A DNA stretch of 64,000 nt from Roseibium marinum (GCF_002906165.1 NZ_PPCN01000001.1:930001-994000); one strand, 5' to 3'; numbered from the stretch's first letter, positions 36,842 through 46,039 are shown. The notes: generated from the sequence alone by a model not told the origin. Made by a program: numbers and translations.

Positions 36842-37805
36842 ATCGGCGAGACCGCGGCTGCCCACGAGTTGGACCGTCATTCTTTCCCCGGCGGTGACCT
36901 GATGGTGCGCGCGTTGGCCAACTCTCTCTTTTCAGATTGGAATCAGGGTCTGGCTCTGCCACCGGAACACAATGGGTGGAAGACCGGCCTGGACGGCCAG
37001 GAAACCGAAAGAACACTCGCTGTGCTTCGCGGTCGAGTTGTTGAAGGGGCTTGAAATCCGGAAGTGCGAATCAGCCGTGTTGGCAGATCTGAATGCACGG
37101 CTTTTCAGCCGACAGTCCTGGCTTTCAAAGTCGGCGCGTCCTTCGAACACCTGTTGAGTGCATGAGTTGCGGCCCCACGGCGAAAATTGCCGCCGCACCA
37201 CCTGTCTTTGTCCATTTATCTCTCATTTCAAGCAACGCGCGAAAACGGTCGAATGTAGCGGATTTCCGCGAATGGCGAGGCAGCACCTCAACGCGGCCTG
37301 ACACCTTTCCAGATGGCTTTCGAAAACGACGTCACCTTGTGAAGCAGGCCATGGCATCAAGCGACTAGACACTTATACAAATAGACGCGTTGACAAAAAA
37401 CAGCTTCGAGTCTAATTGTACATCGTCGTCAATTTTTTCTCCCTCGAACGCGAAAGTGCGATCATCGCCACGGATAACAAGCGCATGAGCTAAAGTAAAA
37501 AAATACATTCAGTGAAGCACTAAATCTGGTTTGACTCTGGGGCTAAAGCTGCTGCCTGGAGCGTTGAATGTTGGAAAAACTCAGTGAAAACAAAGTGTTG
37601 CAAAAATACGACTCAGAAGTTCATTGTAGTTGGCGGGTGCGCAAAGGGCTTGATTGTCAGGACGAAAATTGGAAGAACGTAAGTAGGCAAGCAAGTAGAC
37701 GAAAACTAAATCTGGAAATTACAAATTAGTTTACTCTGATTTGTGGTGGGGTTAAGTATTAGTTTTTTCTTGATTGCTTTACTGAATGTAAAATTGGAGA
37801 AAATG
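36842..37805. other. About 960 bases with no recognised gene, upstream of the porin
   Basis: No frame here has a convincing ribosome site together with recognisable protein motifs. Frames at 36976-37157 and 37093-37368 were read and look random. From about 37370 to 37800 the sequence becomes AT-richer and probably holds the porin promoter region and a long leader. ACTAAATCTGG occurs at about 37520 and again at 37705. A small RNA could be hidden here but none is identifiable by eye. Confidence 0.5.
37390..37418 (+). promoter_or_regulatory. Candidate sigma-70 promoter in the porin upstream region
   Basis: TTGACA at 37390-37395, a 17-base spacer, then TAATTG at 37413-37418. The -35 box is a perfect match and the -10 box is weak. 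It lies about 390 bases before the porin start, so it implies a long untranslated leader or a small RNA. Confidence 0.4.
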
Positions 37806-38972
37806 ATGAAACTCAAGAGCTTGATGCTCGGCGCTGCTACTGCCGCCGCCGCTGCTACCACCGCCCATGCGGCCGATCTTCCGGTTGCTCCGGAACCGGT
37901 CGATTACGTTCGCGTCTGTGACGCTTACGGCGCACGCTTCTATTACATCCCGGGCACCGAAACCTGCCTCCGCGTTGGCGGCCGTGTTCGTACCCAGGTC
38001 GTAGCCAACAACGTTCTTGAAGATGGCGCCTGGAGCGACCGCGACGCTGACGGTTACTCCTGGCTGGCTCGTGGTTACCTGTACCTCGACGCTCGCACGG
38101 CTACCGAATTCGGTACGCTGCGCACTTACGTCTCCATGTACGGCAACTCCACCAATGGCGACGCTTCCGGCTTCGTCATGGACAACGCCTACGTCCAGTG
38201 GGGCGGCCTGACGGCTGGTCGTCTGACGTCCAATTTCGACATGTTCACCGGTCAGGCATTCATCGGTGTTGTTGATCGGGACTGGTCCGATGTGACCCTG
38301 AACCAGGTTGCTTACACCGCTGCTTTCGGCAACGGCTTCTCCGCAACCATCGCTCTTGAAGATCGCTCCAGCCGTGAAGCTACCGGCTCCGCAGCAGGCG
38401 GCGGTGTAGTGAACTACGGCGGCACGCGTGCTCCGGACGTCGTGGCTGCTCTCGGCATCTCCCAGGGTTGGGGTTCCGCACAGCTGTCCGGTGCTCTGCA
38501 TCAGGTTTATCCGGATGCGGCTGCTAACGGCGGCAACAGCGGCGGCGAAGACGAAATGGGCTTTGCGGTCGGTGGTGGCGTTGTCGTCAACCTGCCGATG
38601 GTTACCCCGGGTTCGAACATCTTCTTCCAGGGTTTCTACGGCGACGGCGCAATGGCCTACATCTCCACTTTCGGTGGCATTGCAGACAGCAACGGCTCGG
38701 GTGACACCTCCACAGGTTACTCCCTGTCCGCTGGTGCCTTCATCCAGGCAACTTCGACCATCGGTCTCGCACTCGACGGGTCTTACCTCGATGTTGACGC
38801 AGCCGCTGGCCTGAACGACGTCACACGTTATGCGATCGACGGATCCGTGCAGTGGGAGCCGGTCTCCGGTTTCGTAATGGGTGCTGACGTTGGTTACGCC
38901 AACACCGACTACGACGTCACTGGCGATGCCGACGAACTCCTCTTCGGTGTTCGTATGCAGCGCACGTTCTGA
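37806..38972 (+). CDS. Alphaproteobacterial porin (Omp2 type)
   Basis: A 388-residue outer-membrane beta-barrel. The signal peptide (residues 1-22, MKLKSLMLGAATAAAA to AHA) is followed by ADLPVAPEPVDYVRVCDAYG and FYYIPGTETCLRVGGRVR, the standard mature N-terminus of Rhizobiales porins with its two Cys. Alternating strands follow, ending in the C-terminal Phe (MQRTF) needed for barrel assembly. TGGAGA at 37795-37800 favours ATG 37806 over 37803. Codons look optimised for high expression, fitting a major porin. A strong stem-loop follows. Confidence 0.95.
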   Translation: MKLKSLMLGAATAAAAATTAHAADLPVAPEPVDYVRVCDAYGARFYYIPGTETCLRVGGRVRTQVVANNVLEDGAWSDRDADGYSWLARGYLYLDARTATEFGTLRTYVSMYGNSTNGDASGFVMDNAYVQWGGLTAGRLTSNFDMFTGQAFIGVVDRDWSDVTLNQVAYTAAFGNGFSATIALEDRSSREATGSAAGGGVVNYGGTRAPDVVAALGISQGWGSAQLSGALHQVYPDAAANGGNSGGEDEMGFAVGGGVVVNLPMVTPGSNIFFQGFYGDGAMAYISTFGGIADSNGSGDTSTGYSLSAGAFIQATSTIGLALDGSYLDVDAAAGLNDVTRYAIDGSVQWEPVSGFVMGADVGYANTDYDVTGDADELLFGVRMQRTF

Positions 38973-39028
38973 TCCTTAACAAAGCTACTGGCTGCGGTCA
39001 CTGACCTCCTTGACCTCCAGTCGGTCAA

Positions 39029-39059
39029 CGGTCCGGCAGGCTCCAAACCTGCCGGACCG
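39029..39059 (+). terminator. Candidate terminator after the porin gene
   Basis: CGGTCCGGCAGG (39029-39040) pairs perfectly with CCTGCCGGACCG (39048-39059) around a 7-base loop, a very stable 12-bp stem. The following TCCCCTT is only weakly T-rich. Confidence 0.75.
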
Positions 39060-39118
39060 TCCCCTTAAAGGACCGGAACCTTTTGGGCCCGGGAGAGGCG
39101 GTTGAACGAGGATGGAAG

Positions 39119-39679
39119 TTATGAATCGACGCTGTTTACGACCAGTTGCCGCAGTGCTCGATAGGAACGGTGTACATGATCAATGTTGACCGCGTACTTC
39201 TTCAGCTGCTCGAATGAAAATCTGATAAAGTCGCAAAGGTCATCGAATTCTACAGTGTCAAGACGCATGCGGTTCTTATATGGCTTGAGCAAGTCCGCGA
39301 TGACGCTGTTATAAATATTAATAATATGATTTTTTTTATCTTGAGACATTTCTTCTGTAGCTTGAAGAATCTCTTCCCGGTGGGGCATGGTCATTATTAT
39401 CTTGCACGGCTCAAGTGTAAGAAAACTGAAGGCCACATCCAGACGATCCCCGAGATCGTCAAGACCAGCGCATTCCCTTGAGATAACGCACGCCGATTGT
39501 CGGGCGCGATGTTCCAGTGCGCCGTAAATCAGTTCTTCCTTGCCATCATACGCATTGTAAATCGATTGCCGCGCAACGCCTGCAGCGGTCGCAATTTCAC
39601 TCATGGTGGTTTTCTTGACACCATAGTGAGCAAAAAGCTCCAAAGCTGTTTCGACGATCTTGATATTGCGTTCGTTCAT
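39119..39679 (-). CDS. TetR-family regulator, probably leaderless
   Basis: A 186-residue repressor-type protein. The N-terminal helix-turn-helix reads ALELFAHYGVKKTTMSEIAT and AAGVARQSIYNAYDGKEEL, standard for TetR. The C-terminal ligand domain (about 130 residues) is unlike any group I can name. ATG 39685 and ATG 39679 are both possible; the promoter directly upstream would place the transcript start at the A of ATG 39679. Base composition is less GC-rich than neighbours, suggesting transfer. It converges on the porin terminator region and may control itself or the downstream-facing genes; this is not shown. Confidence 0.88.
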   Translation of the reverse strand: MNERNIKIVETALELFAHYGVKKTTMSEIATAAGVARQSIYNAYDGKEELIYGALEHRARQSACVISRECAGLDDLGDRLDVAFSFLTLEPCKIIMTMPHREEILQATEEMSQDKKNHIINIYNSVIADLLKPYKNRMRLDTVEFDDLCDFIRFSFEQLKKYAVNIDHVHRSYRALRQLVVNSVDS

Positions 39680-39685
39680 ACCCAT

Positions 39686-39714
39686 TTGATAGGGTTACCG
39701 TCAGTCATTGTCAA
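39686..39714 (-). promoter_or_regulatory. Sigma-70 promoter abutting the TetR start codon
   Basis: On the minus strand TTGACA (39714-39709), exactly 17 bases, then TATCAA (39691-39686). The -10 box ends one base before ATG 39685. Transcription normally starts about 7 bases beyond, at 39679, which is the A of the second in-frame ATG. Confidence 0.65.
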
Positions 39715-39940
39715 TTTCAGGCAACGACTTCCGGCCTGTAAATATTCAAGAAAAAGCAGGTCTGCGAACTCCGGTCGGCAACCAATTCCAATTCAGGTTC
39801 TGCTTACTTGCCTGACAGCAAATGAAACACCGCGGGAACACCGGAATTCATTGCTTCCGACCTTGGAGCGTGACTCACAAATATGGATCCTGAGTGTCTC
39901 GTTATGCAAAGGCACGGCATTCTTCATCGGCAGTTGCGCT

Positions 39941-40771
39941 CTACCTCCCGCATTCCTCCGGTATCGTCACGCATTTCCTGTAAAGATGCCAGGTCGTGTG
40001 GCCGAGAATAGGCAGGGTGACGACAAGCCCGATAAAGGCCGGAACCATCGAGACGATCAGAAGCGCCGTGACCGTGAAGGCCCAGCCGATCATCGGCACA
40101 GGGGACTTCACCACGGCGCGGACGCTGGTGATCATCGCGGTGATGAAATCGCGGTCTTCTTCCAGCAGCAGCGGGAAGGAAATCACCGTCAGCGAGAACA
40201 GGATCAGCGACAATACAGCGCCGACCACATGGCCGATGGCCAGGAACATTAATCCTTCCGGCGTGCTGATTACCTCGTTCAGGAATTCCTGGAAGGACGC
40301 GAAGGAGCGAAAGCCCAGAAAAAGGGCAAGCAAAAGACGCACCTGATACATCCACATGATCTGGATGAAGAGAACCACGAAGGCCATCCAGGACAGTTCC
40401 CGGCTTTTTTGCGCCCACATGGTTCCGAAGATTTTCGACCAGGACAGCGTTTCCCCCGAGTTCAGCCGCCGGCTGACCTCGTAGAGGCCGACCGCTGCGA
40501 ACGGACCGATCAGCACGAAACCGGCGGCAGCCGGGTAGGACAGGTAACTGATGTTGAGCGCGGCGGCGCTGAGGACGACGAACAGCCCACCGAGCGCGAA
40601 GACCGCGCCGATGCACAATCCGTAGACCGGAGCGCGGCGAAAATCGCCAAGGCCGGCGGCCAGTGCATCGATGACATCGTTGACGCTGATCGTGTTGACC
40701 TTCGGCATGGGCCGCATACCGTCATCGGCCGGAGTTCCGGCGCTCATCGGGGCCGAATTGTTCTCGTTCAT
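39941..40771 (-). CDS. DUF2189 domain membrane protein
   Basis: A 276-residue protein with six or so hydrophobic segments. ALAAGLGDFRRAPVYGLCIG, then YPAAAGFVLIGPFAAVGLYE and RRLNSGETLSW, match the DUF2189 family of alphaproteobacterial integral membrane proteins. The C-terminus GHTTWHLYRKCV is a conserved tail. No function is known. A GGGAGG sequence precedes ATG 40771 by about 11 bases; TTG 40789 is a weaker start. A truncated relative lies at 36743-36841. It is downstream of the MscS gene on the same strand. Confidence 0.88.
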   Translation of the reverse strand: MNENNSAPMSAGTPADDGMRPMPKVNTISVNDVIDALAAGLGDFRRAPVYGLCIGAVFALGGLFVVLSAAALNISYLSYPAAAGFVLIGPFAAVGLYEVSRRLNSGETLSWSKIFGTMWAQKSRELSWMAFVVLFIQIMWMYQVRLLLALFLGFRSFASFQEFLNEVISTPEGLMFLAIGHVVGAVLSLILFSLTVISFPLLLEEDRDFITAMITSVRAVVKSPVPMIGWAFTVTALLIVSMVPAFIGLVVTLPILGHTTWHLYRKCVTIPEECGR

Positions 40772-40925
40772 CCGCCAGCTTCCTCCCAAAAGCGGCCTGC
40801 CTCGCGCAGGCGGGCAATCTTAGCCGGGAAAATCGGGGGCGTTCAATGCGGAGAAGGACTTATATCGCGCCGGATCTATCTGCTTTCACGTGAAAATTTG
40901 AATCCTGAATGGCGCTTGGCGGCAT

Positions 40926-40947
40926 CCCTCCTCTGCAAGGGGAGGGA
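40926..40947. repeat. Short CCCTCC/GGAGGG hairpin in the MscS-DUF2189 gap
   Basis: CCCTCC and GGAGGG flank a central TCTGCAAGG. A similar motif forms the stem-loop at 45967-45989. Such CCCTCCCC...GGGGAGGG units look like a dispersed intergenic element. Confidence 0.45.
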
Positions 40948-40967
40948 ACTGGGTCTGAACAGGAACG

Positions 40968-43211
40968 CTATCCCGCCGCCGGTTTAGGTTCGATTGCCGA
41001 TGCCGCCGCGGCCGCTGCGACCTGTTCCTTCTGCTCCTTGTCGAGCCTGGCGTTTTCGGGAATATGCACGCGGACTTCCTTGCGGGCGAACTGGATATCG
41101 TTTTCCTCGAATGCCTGCTGGACGCGTTTGTAGATTTCCTTGCGCATGCCGAACTGCTTGCCCGGTTTGGTGGTGAACTTGCCGCGCACCACGATGCCGA
41201 CATCGTCGACATCGGCAACGCCCTGACCCTTGAACGGCGCCAGGATGTCGTCCTTGAACTCCTCCATCTCCATGATCTCCTGGCCGATCTTCTTGAAGAG
41301 CTTGCGGACCTTCTCGACATCGGTGTCGAACGGCACCGTGAACTTGAGCTTCATGATCACCCAGTCGCGGGAGAGGTTGGTGAGTTTGGGGATCTCTCCA
41401 TAGGGCACGATGTGAATGGCGCCCCTTGTGCCGCGCAGTTGCAGCGAGCGGATCGAGATTTTCTCGATGGAGCCCATGGTTCCGCCGGCGTCGATGAATT
41501 CGCCCAGGCGGAAGGCGTCGTCCATCAGGAAGAAGACGCCCGAGACCACATCGCGCACCAGGGTCTGCGCGCCGAAACCGACCGCCAGGCCGACGACGCC
41601 GGCCCCGGCCAGAAGCGGGGTGATGTTGACGCCGAGCTGGCTGAGCGCCAGCAGCACCGTGAGGGTCAGGATGGTGATCTGCAAAACAACGCGGATCAGC
41701 GGCAGGACCGTTGCCATGCGCGACTTGCCGGCACCGCCCATTTCCGCATCGTCGTCCTCGTTCGCCACCGGCGGGGAATCCTTGGCAAGCTGATGGGCAA
41801 CCCACAGATTGGTGATTTCCCAGGCAAGGTACCCGGCGGCAAGAATCAGCAGGAAGATGACAGTGTGCCGGGCGACGGTCGTTCCGGCCTCGCCGCCGAT
41901 CGCCAGGAGGTTCAGGCCGTAGATGCGCCCGACCGCCAGGATCAGAAACGCGATGAGGGCAACGCGGGCGATCCGGACATAGCTGTGCCGGGTCTGATGA
42001 TGGGCGGCTTCCGCCACCGGGCCTTCCCCCTGCATCGGCGGAATGATGTGCGAGACGATGCCGCGCACCATCGTGTCCAGAAACGGCGCGAAGACGACAA
42101 GAATGATGACGGCGAAGGAGTGGCGCGCCGTCAGGGTCTCGATGTCCATGCTTACGGTGAACTGTACCAGCAGCCAGTTGAAAACGATGAAGGCCATGGA
42201 GAAATACGGCCAGAAACTGGCCATGCGCTCCAGGCCGCTGGTCGGTTCCTTTTCGTCACCCAGAATGATGCCGGTCAGCCCGTGCCGGGCCTTCCAGATG
42301 ACCGCGACGATCCACGCATTCATCGCGAAACTGACGAAAAACCGGAACGTTCCGCCGATGGTTTCCCCCGCATCGTGAAGGACAATAGCCAGAAAAAAGG
42401 AAATGCCGACAAAGGCGAACAGCATAGTGAAATTGCGGTAGAGCGATTTGGCGGTGCTGTCGTCCGCCGTGACCAGACGCAGTTCGGGCCGGTGCGGGGC
42501 AAGCGCGAAGCGCAGGAGAGCCGCGATCAGTCGTGGCAGGAACACAATCCAGTAGACGGCCTGCAAGGCAAACGTCCTGACCACCGGATCGAAAAGGACG
42601 ATACGGCCGACGACCAGGGCGACGATCGCGAAAACGATCAGGCCGCCGAGATCGAGGCCGGCCCGGACGGTGACCATCTTGACGGTTTCGAACAGGCTTT
42701 CCGGGGTGCGGGTCCGGATTTTGTCGCGTCTGGACGCCGCCAGCCGGTTCACCAGAAATTCTGCGACAAAGCCCGCGGCAAGGAGAAGGGCGATCGCGCC
42801 GGCGAGGATATGAATGGGTCCGGCGACCTTTCCGGCAAAGAGATCGCCGATGCCGGCAAAGAGACCGGCGAAGAGCTCCGGCAGATTGAGAAAATATCCG
42901 GCAATCGCCGAACCGAAATCGTCCAGCGCCGTGCCAGCCTGTTCGATGAAGCCTGGTCTCTTTTCCGCGAGAGCCGCCGTCCGCCCTTTCGCTTCGGCGC
43001 CCTGCTGCAGCAGGGTCATGAAATCCGTCAGCGCTTTCACCTGTTGCGGGTCGAGATCCGAAACAAGTTTCTCCATCGCTTCCTGCTGAAGGGGAGGGGG
43101 AAGAGCGGACGCGCCGCCCTGGGCGGAGGCAGGAGCCGGCAGCAACAACACCGGGACGAGTAACAGCAAGAACATGCAGGCGATTACCGTCGTCTTCCAA
43201 ACACCGCTCAT
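40968..43211 (-). CDS. Large MscS-family mechanosensitive channel (YbiO-like)
   Basis: The 747-residue inner-membrane protein has a signal peptide (1-30), a periplasmic N-terminal part with helix-rich Gln/Glu segments, about ten further membrane helices and a C-terminal MscS module. The pore helix LLAGAGVVGLAVGFGAQTLV shows the Gly/Ala pattern of MscS. VSGVFFLMDDAFRLGEFI and VPYGEIPKLTNLSRDW are the beta domain, and the tail ends in an Ala-rich region. It releases solutes under hypo-osmotic stress. GAAGGGA precedes ATG 43211. Its large size matches the YbiO/YjeP-like class rather than simple MscS. Confidence 0.92.
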   Translation of the reverse strand: MSGVWKTTVIACMFLLLLVPVLLLPAPASAQGGASALPPPLQQEAMEKLVSDLDPQQVKALTDFMTLLQQGAEAKGRTAALAEKRPGFIEQAGTALDDFGSAIAGYFLNLPELFAGLFAGIGDLFAGKVAGPIHILAGAIALLLAAGFVAEFLVNRLAASRRDKIRTRTPESLFETVKMVTVRAGLDLGGLIVFAIVALVVGRIVLFDPVVRTFALQAVYWIVFLPRLIAALLRFALAPHRPELRLVTADDSTAKSLYRNFTMLFAFVGISFFLAIVLHDAGETIGGTFRFFVSFAMNAWIVAVIWKARHGLTGIILGDEKEPTSGLERMASFWPYFSMAFIVFNWLLVQFTVSMDIETLTARHSFAVIILVVFAPFLDTMVRGIVSHIIPPMQGEGPVAEAAHHQTRHSYVRIARVALIAFLILAVGRIYGLNLLAIGGEAGTTVARHTVIFLLILAAGYLAWEITNLWVAHQLAKDSPPVANEDDDAEMGGAGKSRMATVLPLIRVVLQITILTLTVLLALSQLGVNITPLLAGAGVVGLAVGFGAQTLVRDVVSGVFFLMDDAFRLGEFIDAGGTMGSIEKISIRSLQLRGTRGAIHIVPYGEIPKLTNLSRDWVIMKLKFTVPFDTDVEKVRKLFKKIGQEIMEMEEFKDDILAPFKGQGVADVDDVGIVVRGKFTTKPGKQFGMRKEIYKRVQQAFEENDIQFARKEVRVHIPENARLDKEQKEQVAAAAAASAIEPKPAAG

Positions 43212-43260
43212 CAGCGCGTTCCCCTTCGTCGGTGCTGAATCTTATGCTGACAATTTTGAC

Positions 43261-43452
43261 ATGCCAATTGTGCAATTTTCATTAAATCACCCGGCGTCGG
43301 CGCAGGGACGCAGGTATGACGTTGGCGACAGTTTCGGTCTGCTTTCCACCCTGGCACGGGAAATGCTCCGGCGGGAAATCATGACAGAGCTTGATCAACG
43401 CCGCTTATGCGTCTACGTCCAAGCCAGAATGATCTACAGCGAGCGGGATTGA
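43261..43452 (+). CDS. Possible small hypothetical protein, 63 residues
   Basis: An open frame from ATG 43261 ends on the base just before the DUF805 start. The peptide, beginning MPIVQFSLNHPASAQGRRYD, has a charged C-terminal half with REMLRREIMTELDQRRLCVY. No family is recognised and there is no clear ribosome site. The exact abutment to the next gene suggests a real, coupled gene, but chance is possible. Confidence 0.35.
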   Translation: MPIVQFSLNHPASAQGRRYDVGDSFGLLSTLAREMLRREIMTELDQRRLCVYVQARMIYSERD

Positions 43453-43878
43453 ATGAGCACGCCCCAACGAAGCGCGAATATTTCACCGGGCATATTCTGG
43501 GCCTTGCTGAGCCCGATCGGCCGCATGGGCAGGCTTCCCTACTGGATGTGTTTTGCCTTCATGTGGGTCGTCATAGGCATCGCGATCCGGCTGTGGTGGA
43601 TGTCACTCACGGAATTGCCGACACCCGAGACGGTGACGGTCAATATCTTCGTGAGCTCCAATCCACTGCTGCCGTTTCTGCTTCTGGTGCTCAACTGGTT
43701 CGAACTGGCGCTGGTCATCAAGCGTCTGCAGGATATCGGCCAGAGCGGGTTTCTCGCGCTGCTGATCTTCGTGCCCGTCGTGAACCTGCTGGTGGTCCTC
43801 GTCCTGGGCTGCATTCCCGGTCAGGCGGAGGCGAACCGTCACGGCCCGTTGCCGAACAGCTACTGGCGCAGGAGCTGA
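43453..43878 (+). CDS. DUF805 membrane protein
   Basis: A 141-residue protein with four hydrophobic segments. SPIGRMGRLPYWMCFAFMWV at the start, VIKRLQDIGQSGFLAL in the centre and LGCIPGQAEANRHGP near the end are hallmarks of DUF805 (YhaH-like) proteins. Its function is unknown. It precedes dapE with a 131-base gap; I recall DUF805 genes next to dapE in other Rhizobiales. Confidence 0.92.
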   Translation: MSTPQRSANISPGIFWALLSPIGRMGRLPYWMCFAFMWVVIGIAIRLWWMSLTELPTPETVTVNIFVSSNPLLPFLLLVLNWFELALVIKRLQDIGQSGFLALLIFVPVVNLLVVLVLGCIPGQAEANRHGPLPNSYWRRS

Positions 43879-44009
43879 CCGGATCGACCGGCTTTCCCGT
43901 GAAACTCCGGCAAGCCGAAGAGCGGATCTATTTCAGCGGTGATTGCAACTGATGCACATCTGGCTGCAAATATCCCGATACCGATAAACCAATGTGGAGT
44001 TCCCCTCCG

Positions 44010-45167
44010 ATGCCGTCTTCCGCCGTCACCATTGCCCGCGACCTGATCCGCTGCCCGTCCGTGACACCGGCCGAAGGCGGTGCGCTGTCCTTTTTGCAGG
44101 AGCTGCTGGCGGGGGCGGGATTTTCGGTCTCGCGTGTCACCTTCAAGGACGCGGACACGCCGGATGTGGACAATCTTTTCGCCACCATCGGCTCCGGAAA
44201 ACCGCATTTTGTCTTTGCAGGACACACCGATGTGGTTCCGGCCGGGGCGGCTGGCGACTGGCGTCACGACCCGTTCGAGGGCACGATTTCCAATGGGTTC
44301 CTCTTCGGCCGCGGGGCGGTGGACATGAAGGGCGGCATCGCCGCCTTTGCCGCCGCGGCACTGGAATTCACCGGCGAGACCGGAGCGGATTTCGGCGGCA
44401 CGATCTCCCTCCTGATCACCGGCGATGAGGAAGGCCCGGCGGTCAACGGCACCGTGAAGCTGCTGCAATGGGCGAAAGAGCAGGGGCACGAATTCGACGC
44501 CTGCATCGTCGGCGAGCCGACCAACCCGGACAAGCTCGGTGACGCGATCAAGATCGGCCGGCGCGGGTCGCTTTCCGGCGTCATCTCGGTCACCGGCATT
44601 CAGGGCCACGTCGCCTATCCCCATCTGGCGGACAACCCGATCCCCGGTCTGGTCCGTCTGCTGGCGGCGCTGGATGCTCTGCAACTCGATCGGGGCAACG
44701 AGCGTTTCCAGCCGTCCAATCTGGAAGTCGTGAATATCGATGTCGGCAACGCGGCCTTCAACGTCATTCCCGCCCGCGCCGAAGCGCGCTTCAACATCCG
44801 CTTCAATGACGCGTGGACGCTGGACAGCCTGAAGGCGAAAATCCGCGAAACCCTGCAGGGTGTCGATCTCGGCAGCCTGCTGCTCGAGATCGGCTTCCGG
44901 CGCGATGCCAGCGAATCCTTCCTGACGAAGGACGAGACGCTGATTGCCGCGCTCGGAAAAGCCGTCGAAGCGGAAACCGGCCGTGTTCCTGAGCTTTCTA
45001 CTGGGGGCGGCACCTCCGATGCGCGCTTCATCAAGAATTATTGTCCGGTTGTGGAATTCGGCCTCGTGGGCCAGACGATGCACAAGGTCGATGAATGCGC
45101 CGCCGTCGATGATCTTGACCGGCTGGCGGCGATCTATAAACGTTTCCTGACGAGTTATTTCTCATGA
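44010..45167 (+). CDS. dapE: Succinyl-diaminopimelate desuccinylase
   Basis: The 385-residue M20 metallohydrolase releases succinate from N-succinyl-LL-diaminopimelate in lysine and peptidoglycan synthesis. FVFAGHTDVVPAG gives zinc ligand His72 and RGAVDMKGGIAAF gives Asp105. LITGDEEGPAVNGT gives Glu140 (base) and Glu141, and GGTSDARFI is the C-terminal motif. ATG 44010 was preferred to ATG 43992 because TGGAG lies about 10 bases before it. dapD, the preceding step in the pathway, is encoded 1.7 kb away on the other strand. Confidence 0.96.
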   Translation: MPSSAVTIARDLIRCPSVTPAEGGALSFLQELLAGAGFSVSRVTFKDADTPDVDNLFATIGSGKPHFVFAGHTDVVPAGAAGDWRHDPFEGTISNGFLFGRGAVDMKGGIAAFAAAALEFTGETGADFGGTISLLITGDEEGPAVNGTVKLLQWAKEQGHEFDACIVGEPTNPDKLGDAIKIGRRGSLSGVISVTGIQGHVAYPHLADNPIPGLVRLLAALDALQLDRGNERFQPSNLEVVNIDVGNAAFNVIPARAEARFNIRFNDAWTLDSLKAKIRETLQGVDLGSLLLEIGFRRDASESFLTKDETLIAALGKAVEAETGRVPELSTGGGTSDARFIKNYCPVVEFGLVGQTMHKVDECAAVDDLDRLAAIYKRFLTSYFS

Positions 45168-45263
45168 GGGTATCGCGCCTCGCGATGACGGCGGACGATC
45201 GCTTTCACACTTGGTATTCATCGACCTGCTTTCATGCGATTTCCCATGGAAGCCGGGCTGGCC

Positions 45264-45305
45264 CGGAAATCTGAACTCGGAAATTTGAATTCGGGGATTT
45301 GATCC
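45264..45305. repeat. Three 14-bp tandem repeats after dapE
   Basis: CGGAAATCTGAACT, CGGAAATTTGAATT and CGGGGATTTGATCC follow one another with a 14-base period. They lie just before the start of the next membrane-protein gene. The copies differ by one to several bases, so the array is not recent. Confidence 0.7.
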
Positions 45306-45323
45306 TGTAACGGGAGCGCATTG

Positions 45324-45920
45324 GTGTTGGTGAGTTTGAGCGAAATTCGGGCCGCGCTTGACGGCTCCTGGCTGCTGTTGCGCAACCGGCCGGAAGGGAT
45401 GACGTATTTCGACCAGTCCATTCAGGGCTTCTGGCGGTCTTTTTCTGCCGTCTTCCTGCTGATCCCGGCCTTTCTGCTCAGCGCTCTCGCCGAGAAGGAA
45501 TTCTATTTCTCCGAAGACATGTTCCAGCCGGACACTTTCCCCGAGGGGGCCTACTGGACGGCTCAATTCGTCGGGCTGGCTGTGGACTGGGTCACCCTGC
45601 CGATCCTGCTGGCCGTGCTGGCGGTGCCGATCGGCATTTCAAAACGCTATGTGCCGTTCATCGTCGTGCGCAACTGGACCAGCCTGCTGGCCTCCGTGCC
45701 CTATCTGATTACCTATGTGCTTTTCCTGCTGCGGATCATCCCCCCGGGCGTCGCGGTGCTGCTGTCGTTTTCCAGCCTTCTGGCCGTCCTGTGGTACCGC
45801 TACCTGGTCGCCCGCATCGCCCTCCAGGCCACCATCAGCCTCGCCGCCGGCGTCGTCGTGCTTGACGTCGTCCTGACACTGGTGATCTCCCAGATCGTCG
45901 GAAATCTCTGGGGCGGTTAG
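45324..45920 (+). CDS. Hypothetical integral membrane protein, about 198 residues
   Basis: No family is recognised. The protein has an amphipathic start (SLSEIRAALDGSWLLLRNRP), then about five hydrophobic helices. The loop WRSFSAVFLLIPAFLLSALA leads into the first, and KRYVPFIVVRNWTSLLASV precedes the third. The pattern resembles uncharacterised membrane proteins found beside dapE in alphaproteobacteria. The start is GTG 45324 (7 bases after GGGAG) or TTG 45321. It converges on dapD. Confidence 0.75.
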   Translation: MLVSLSEIRAALDGSWLLLRNRPEGMTYFDQSIQGFWRSFSAVFLLIPAFLLSALAEKEFYFSEDMFQPDTFPEGAYWTAQFVGLAVDWVTLPILLAVLAVPIGISKRYVPFIVVRNWTSLLASVPYLITYVLFLLRIIPPGVAVLLSFSSLLAVLWYRYLVARIALQATISLAAGVVVLDVVLTLVISQIVGNLWGG

Positions 45921-45966
45921 AACGCTGCCTGGCGACCGCAGAAGGTGCGTGAACCTCAGCCTGTTT

Positions 45967-45989
45967 CCCTTCCCCCTTGTGGGGAAGGG
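45967..45989. terminator. Bidirectional stem-loop between convergent genes
   Basis: CCCTTCCCC (45967-45975) and GGGGAAGGG (45981-45989) form a perfect 9-bp stem with a CTTGT loop. It lies between the membrane-protein gene and dapD, which converge. T tails are absent, so termination activity is plausible but unproven. Confidence 0.5.
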
Positions 45990-46039
45990 TTAGGGATGGG
46001 GGTGAACGGCGAAGCCGTAATCGACGGATCGGTTCCCGC

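Noticed and set aside
37093-37368. A 91-codon frame between truA and the porin
   Set aside because: No ribosome site, no motif, random composition.
41064-43163. A 699-codon plus-strand frame opposite the MscS gene
   Set aside because: Charged low-complexity peptide with no motif; the minus strand has a clear channel protein.
45264-45305. Three short repeats as a possible CRISPR array
   Set aside because: The units are contiguous, with no spacers, and only 14 bases long.
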